The notes below the pieces were generated by a model, which worked only from the letters and a program-made list of their open reading frames with translations, ran no database searches and had not been told where the DNA came from. Positions 59,601-64,000 of a stretch of 64,000 nucleotides of DNA are shown here, one piece after another (positions within the stretch are counted from its first letter, which is position 1; each line of letters opens with the position of its first letter). Origin of the DNA: Acephala macrosclerotiorum (taxonomy: Eukaryota > Ascomycota > Leotiomycetes > Helotiales > Mollisiaceae); contig MU119325.1 in the NCBI GenBank assembly GCA_014904845.1, forward strand, positions 95,143-159,142. The letters run 5' to 3'. Both the position numbers and the translations under genes were made by a program.

Positions 59601-59879
59601 CCACTCTGCTGCAGAAAACATCAAATGCGAACCCAACCTCCGTACAGACCCCATGCATATGATACAGAGCTACCAGCACTCTACTTCCCCCTTTCAGCCT
59701 CCTGAGATCAGATCCTAGACTCGAAATCAGTATCTTTTTATTTTCTGTCTTCATCATCCTGATTCGCCCATTCGCAATCATGGCCCATTAATTGATGTCG
59801 AACCACCAATTCCTTAGCTGAGTTACTTTGATCGAGTCAACAAACCTAGGCTCGGTTAAAATACAGGAGTCGATATTAT

Positions 59880-60050
59880 CGAATTTTATTTTATTTTTTA
59901 TATTTTCTTAATTGTTTTTTTCTTCTTTATTATTTTATATAAATTTTAAATTTAATACTTATAAATATTCTAATTAAACTATTATAAAAGTTTTATCGAA
60001 AATGATTTTTATGTGCTTAAGAAAATAAAGATAAAGTGTAAATTCTTAGT
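59880..60050. other. AT-rich island
   Basis: About 170 bp almost entirely A and T in an otherwise mixed region. Compatible with a RIP-mutated repeat fragment, but no repeat identity can be seen. Confidence 0.6.
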
Positions 60051-60647
60051 TGAAGCTTTCTTTTACCGCCCTCGCTAACTCGCTGCAAGTATTGTGGAGC
60101 ACCTGCTGCCCGTAAAATTGACGTTAGGTAGTAAGTATTGGCCTGTGGAGTTGTTGTAAAAACGGCTTGTGCTGGTGGTTTGGCCATGACAATGTCCTTG
60201 ATCTACTCAGCCATGAAAGACTCCACGCCAGTCGCTGCGCGCATACCAGCAGTTCTAACAAACTCGATACAGTAGCAAACCGGCTTTCCCAAATACACTC
60301 TCTTAAAATGTTAGAGGAGGTTAAAATTACTAATTTATGCGGAAAGCACGTGGCATGGCCAATGGAGGAAATCACGAATCTGAGGTCACATGGTACGGAT
60401 AATTCTTTGGCAAGGCGGGGTAACCCTTGGCTGACACAACCAAAATCGGCAGGCAAGTTTAACTTATGATAAATTACGTGGGAGATTGAGAACGCAATTT
60501 TATCGAATAGTTGTGGGTTGGTTCATGATAAAGATGGCCCATTGAGAATTGAGGCCCAACGCCGCTTCCGATACAGTCACAAGATGCGGGGTAACACTTC
60601 TATGTTCGATTGAGGTCTTAGGCGAAGCATATCATCTCTCCGTTATA

Positions 60648-62638
60648 ATGTGGAACAGCAGTGTCACTAGGGAACATTTGCTACAAAAGATCAATCTTCT
60701 CGCTATACTGGAGTCTGTCCGGGATCATCCCAAGCAACATGTGTTAATCTCACCACCAGGTTGGAGATCCAGCCTGACTATCGAGCAAGAGCGGGAGATC
60801 GTTAGTAACCTGGCGTTCCTCTCCTCCCGTTCCAAGAACTCTAAAAGGGTGGTCGCAATTGGTATCGAAGAAGATCATGATGGCCAAGGAATGGTCATTC
60901 GCATGGCTGTCAACGGCGGTGATCAAGATATACCGTACGCCGAAGAAGGATTAAAACAGATAAGTAGAATATTGGAGCAGGCTTCACGACGAGGTAGGGC
61001 TCAGTCTGTCGATCTATGGCTGTTGTTAATGTTTGATAGAGCAACCAGAAGCAGAGAACACAACAATGCTGCTTCGGCTGATCGTCTCAGGGGACTTTCC
61101 CCGGATCTTCAAACGCCTACGATTGGGGACTAAATACGATATTATGGCATCCCACATTATGCTACTACATCGAATTAACAGTCCCAATCTAGGCATTGAA
61201 AATCGGCAGATGGAGGCTCTGCAAGAAATGTCCAAACCCTTACTAGACCTCTTCCAACGACTAAAGAAGTTACCATCGCCTCAGAGGAATCCTGACGCTT
61301 ATGAAATAACGGAGCAAATAATCATGCTAGCTCACAATTTGACCCAGTCGCCTAGCTTCACCATTGCGCTCACCACGTCCTCGGAACTTGGACCTAATCA
61401 ACGAGTCTCTCTTGAAGACACAATGCGCAAGCTTGGCCAATACTACAAAGCGAGCTCAGAGCTTGTATTGGCAGCAAGACGTAGGAAATGTCGAATATTC
61501 CAAAGAATCCGTGTGGAGAGATTCCAGACCAGTGTTCCTGATAACATCAAACAACCATCTACGTCGGGATCTGCACTCCCTTTGATCAAACATCTGCTCA
61601 ATTCGCCAGCCACTTCTAAGTTATTAGGACGGTTTCATAACTCGGAGTCATTTGCTGATGCTGCCATTCTTCGCCGACTAAATAATTCCAGGTCTGGTAT
61701 TAAAGTGCATGCCGAAATTAAGCTTCTGTTTTTCTACGAAACACATCCGGAGATTACAAGGCCGAGGGTGATATGTGCCAGCAAGAGTGCCTGTTACTTA
61801 TGCGATCTCTTCATCAGACTTTATGGTGAATTCCAAACACTAGGAACATTTGGGAAGTTTAACGAGAGATGGATCTTGCCCGACTGGCTAGACACTATTC
61901 CCTCAAATCGGCTTCAGCCTCTGAGGAATATTGTAGAGCGATTTAGCATGATCCTAGATTCGGAAATTGGATTGGCTTTAAAGAGTCCTAAGCGCCTACC
62001 CGATCCATTGGAGAGCACTGTTGGCTTATCTGCCCAGTGGTCGAACTCTACTGTGGATTGTGGCCTTTGCACTTGTACATCTCCAGTACAGTGTGACCTT
62101 GTTTCTTCTATAGCAGGGTCAAAGCTAGATTCTAACCCATCTGTAAGTTAACCTTGACCTGTCATCACTGAGCGTAGTTATTAACAGCCAGTTGTAATTA
62201 TAGAAGCCAATTGGTTCACCGTCTTCCTCCTATCTTAATCTAGTTCCAACACCAACATCGGCTCTAACTCTCAACTCAGCAGGATTCCGACAATACGTAA
62301 AGTTGAGTCATGGCAAGGATATATGGGCACGACTACCAGAAAAAGAAATCTCCTTCACTGTGGAATTTCATGACTTGTACGCCGTTGTCCTTTTTAGTGC
62401 CCCACAAAACCTTAACCATAGAACGTGCACTGCATCATGGGTTCGTGTTGCATTGCTGGATTCCGCGGAACAGTCAAAGCTCAGAAGCGAGCGCGAAAAC
62501 GTCGTATTTCTGGAGAGCATTCGAGAAGGCGTTGAGGAAGAGGTTAAAAATGTCAGAAATGGCTCGCAAACGAAATTCTATATTCAGTGGAGGCAGCAAA
62601 TGATTTCTATCCAATGCAGTTCTGTTGACCCCTCCTAG
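60648..62638 (+). CDS. OTT_1508-like fungal deaminase-fold protein
   Basis: Three exons (60648-60993, 61040-62142, 62204-62638) join in frame to 627 residues. ATG at 60648 starts MWNSSVTREHLLQKINLLAI; a TTG-only extension lies upstream. The deaminase core is in exon 2: HAEIKLLFFYETHPEI supplies the zinc His and the catalytic Glu, and ICASKSACYLCDLFIRLYG supplies the two Cys, followed by NERWILPDW. This is the arrangement of the OTT_1508 group, first described from Orientia and expanded in fungi; it descends from bacterial toxin-type deaminases. Substrate and role in fungi are unknown. The C-terminal exon adds about 145 residues including VKLSHGKDIWARLPEKEI and FTVEFHDLYAVVLFSA, not recognised. 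Flanked by AT-rich DNA and a retrotransposon, which suggests a mobile or fast-changing neighbourhood. Confidence 0.82.
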
Positions 62639-63254
62639 CAATAAATCGACATTAGGTAGCAAAATCGATTAATAGGCCCTGGCCTCTCTGCTCAGTCTTT
62701 GAAGTCCTAAGCCATGAGGCCGCCAACTTCGGTTGAGCCATCACTTATAACGACCAAATACTATAAAATTCCAGTGTTGTTAATCAGATACGACTTTGAT
62801 AAATGCACTGCAAATATCTACACATAGATATTTATTTATAAACCTTTCAAATTTGTTAAATATCCGGCTATAGTTTTGCTAAATATCGTAAATATCTATA
62901 GCGTATTTATAGTCATATGAAGATAAATAGGAATAATTTTAAATAAGTTATTTAGTCCAGTTTTATTACGTTAGGCTCCATTTTTGGAAGCCGCTGGTAA
63001 ATTTATTTTTATTTTTTTACGTAAAGGATCCACATTTCAAATATATTTATATATCTACAAGTTTTTATAAATATTTATAGACTTTCAAAATACGACAGAT
63101 TTGTCTGATTACCAACATTGTAAGTTTCTAAACACTTTAAAGAATTTACGGGGAAAGCGCAAACGGATATAATGTAATGTATTACAAAGAAGCACGATCG
63201 ATCAAAGGGGTTTAAAGTCAGGACGCTAAATCTTTCTCTCCTTCCGTTATTATT

Positions 63255-63281
63255 CTCTGAAACATCTCGAAGGTTTCAGAG
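63255..63281. repeat. Inverted repeat just upstream of a TATA box
   Basis: Perfect 9-bp arms CTCTGAAAC and GTTTCAGAG around a 9-nt spacer, then ACTATATAAAC. Likely a regulatory hairpin or dimeric protein site in the LTR. Confidence 0.7.
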
Positions 63282-63282
63282 T

Positions 63283-63293
63283 ACTATATAAAC
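63283..63293 (+). promoter_or_regulatory. TATA box in the putative LTR
   Basis: ACTATATAAAC directly after the inverted repeat and 570 nt upstream of the gag ATG. Confidence 0.5.
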
Positions 63294-63790
63294 TATTATC
63301 ATAGTCCTATTTTGATTCCCTCTTTCTCAATCGCTTTACTAGCTGATTTCAACTTCTCCTTCAATAAATACCGCTCATAAGAAATTATCTCGTGCACTTC
63401 TTCAAAAACTAACTCTCCTCGGTCGAAAGCTTCCATCGTAAGCCAGAAAACTTTATCTTCCAGTACCTCCATCTGCTCATATATTTCAGAACGCGTGTAC
63501 TCTGCTTCTTCATTGGAGATGTCCAAATTTGTCACGAACTCCCAATCTGCTAACCATTAGTCGATTATAGATGTTTCGATGCCGTCTTTGACAAGCTCTG
63601 AACGGCTTCTTCTCGCCTCGATACAAAGCTGACTAGCGATATCCTGGACTCGTGCTCTTGCCCCAAAGCTGTTAGACTTTCGAGTGGTTTTAGTGCTGAG
63701 TAAGCACTGCAATGGATATAATGTCCCCGCACCTAGCTAGATCTTTAAAATCAGACCATCAAGTCCATCGAATATATCACTCAAATTGAC

Positions 63791-63803
63791 AGGTTATGAG
63801 CCC
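63791..63803 (+). other. Putative tRNA primer-binding site
   Basis: AGGTTATGAGCCC sits 60 nt before the gag ATG. Its form (GGTTNTGAGCC) resembles primer-binding sites of Copia elements that use initiator or half tRNA. It partly overlaps a 6-bp inverted repeat (63796-63801 with 63811-63816). Inferred from position and form only. Confidence 0.35.
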
Positions 63804-63862
63804 GGAAGGTGCTCATTGAAACCGTCGTATCTTTTTACCCTAAAATATCAACCCTATTCGCT

Positions 63863-64000
63863 ATGGCGACTCCAGCAGCTCCAACCGGTGCTACAGCACC
63901 TACCTCTACAGCATCTCACTACGTCTGCAAGTGGGGTAGGATTGAAATCCTCACAGGGGATAACTATCCTCGATTCAAGAACTCTTGCCTAGTCGCCCTT
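63863..64000 (+). CDS. Copia-type retrotransposon Gag polyprotein (partial, N-terminus)
   Basis: Frame open from the ATG to the window end (46 codons). An Ala/Thr/Pro-rich start (MATPAAPTGATAPTSTAS) is followed by IEILTGDNYPRFKNSCLVAL. The pattern L-x-G-D/x-N-Y-x-x-[FW]-K is the opening of Ty1/copia Gag (UBN2/DUF4219-type) proteins. The rest, including protease, integrase and reverse transcriptase, would lie beyond 64,000. Whether the element is intact cannot be known. Confidence 0.68.
   Translation, partial: MATPAAPTGATAPTSTASHYVCKWGRIEILTGDNYPRFKNSCLVAL

Larger units (their letters stand above)
55428..60647. other. 5.2-kb gene-poor region upstream of velB
   Basis: No supportable gene over 5.2 kb. 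The first ~0.6 kb next to velB has ATGT repeats near 55,690-55,720 and is a likely long velB leader and promoter. Open frames of 90-167 codons (for example plus 56,749-57,192 and 59,215-59,718) lack motifs. Contains an 8-bp tandem repeat and an AT-rich island. Confidence 0.5.
62639..63862. mobile_element. AT-rich leader / probable 5' LTR of a Copia-like retrotransposon
   Basis: About 1.2 kb ahead of a gag start. The section 62,750-63,300 is strongly AT-rich. A hairpin (63255-63281) and a TATA box (63283-63293) could be the LTR promoter, and a primer-binding-like site lies at 63,791-63,803. The outer LTR boundary and target-site duplication cannot be fixed because the 3' LTR is outside the window. 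A 78-codon minus-strand frame at 63,299-63,535 with charged helical composition lies inside; not recognised. Confidence 0.5.

Noticed and set aside
59215..59718. 167-codon plus-strand open frame
   Set aside because: No recognisable domain or splice partner, high Cys/His/Ser content like random reading of C/A-rich DNA.

Overview
The window is nuclear DNA of a filamentous ascomycete (Pezizomycotina; Leotiomycetes-like, but the class is inference). Signs are short introns of about 48-60 nt with CTAAC/CTGAC-type branch points, a VelB velvet regulator, an Mnn9 mannan polymerase subunit, a NIS1-type secreted effector, fungal STAND/NLR proteins and serine-rich secreted proteins. No ribosomal RNA, tRNA or CRISPR feature was found.

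Layout. 0-3.3 kb: partial Yra1/Aly mRNA-export gene with one long intron, then a FIST-like protein (both minus). 5.7-8.4 kb: large disordered cell-wall-proline-rich-type protein. 11-14.2 kb: secreted serine-rich protein and a basic proline-rich protein (minus). 16.7-19.2 kb: mnn9 (plus) and pex4 (minus). 20.9-22.3 kb: NIS1-like effector facing another small secreted protein. 23-26.1 kb: broken SesA/NB-ARC/TPR NLR. 26.6-28.2 kb: flavin amine oxidase ending in SKL. 32.8-36.6 kb: DUF1479 dioxygenase-like protein and a sugar transporter. 38.0-39.0 kb: sdhB. 39.6-48.8 kb: accessory block with a broken DUF6594 gene, an intact NACHT STAND gene of 1341 residues and a broken bestrophin gene. 49.7-55.4 kb: pex10 and erd1 (divergent), then velB. 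55.4-60.6 kb: long gene-poor stretch with an AT-rich island. 60.6-62.6 kb: intact OTT_1508-type deaminase. 62.6-64 kb: AT-rich DNA leading into the gag start of a Copia-like LTR retrotransposon that leaves the window.

Two themes stand out. First, peroxisomes: pex4 (E2), pex10 (RING E3) and an amine oxidase with a C-terminal SKL signal lie within 32 kb. Second, conflict or immunity-type genes in various states: an NLR, a DUF6594 protein and a bestrophin broken by several frame changes, beside an intact NACHT protein and an intact deaminase next to a retrotransposon. The recognised housekeeping genes splice into open frames, so the breaks look like real decay rather than poor sequence. Two introns in the accessory block appear to use GC-AG borders, both 52 nt long.

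Exon borders given here were set by eye from splice consensus and frame continuity, with no transcript evidence.
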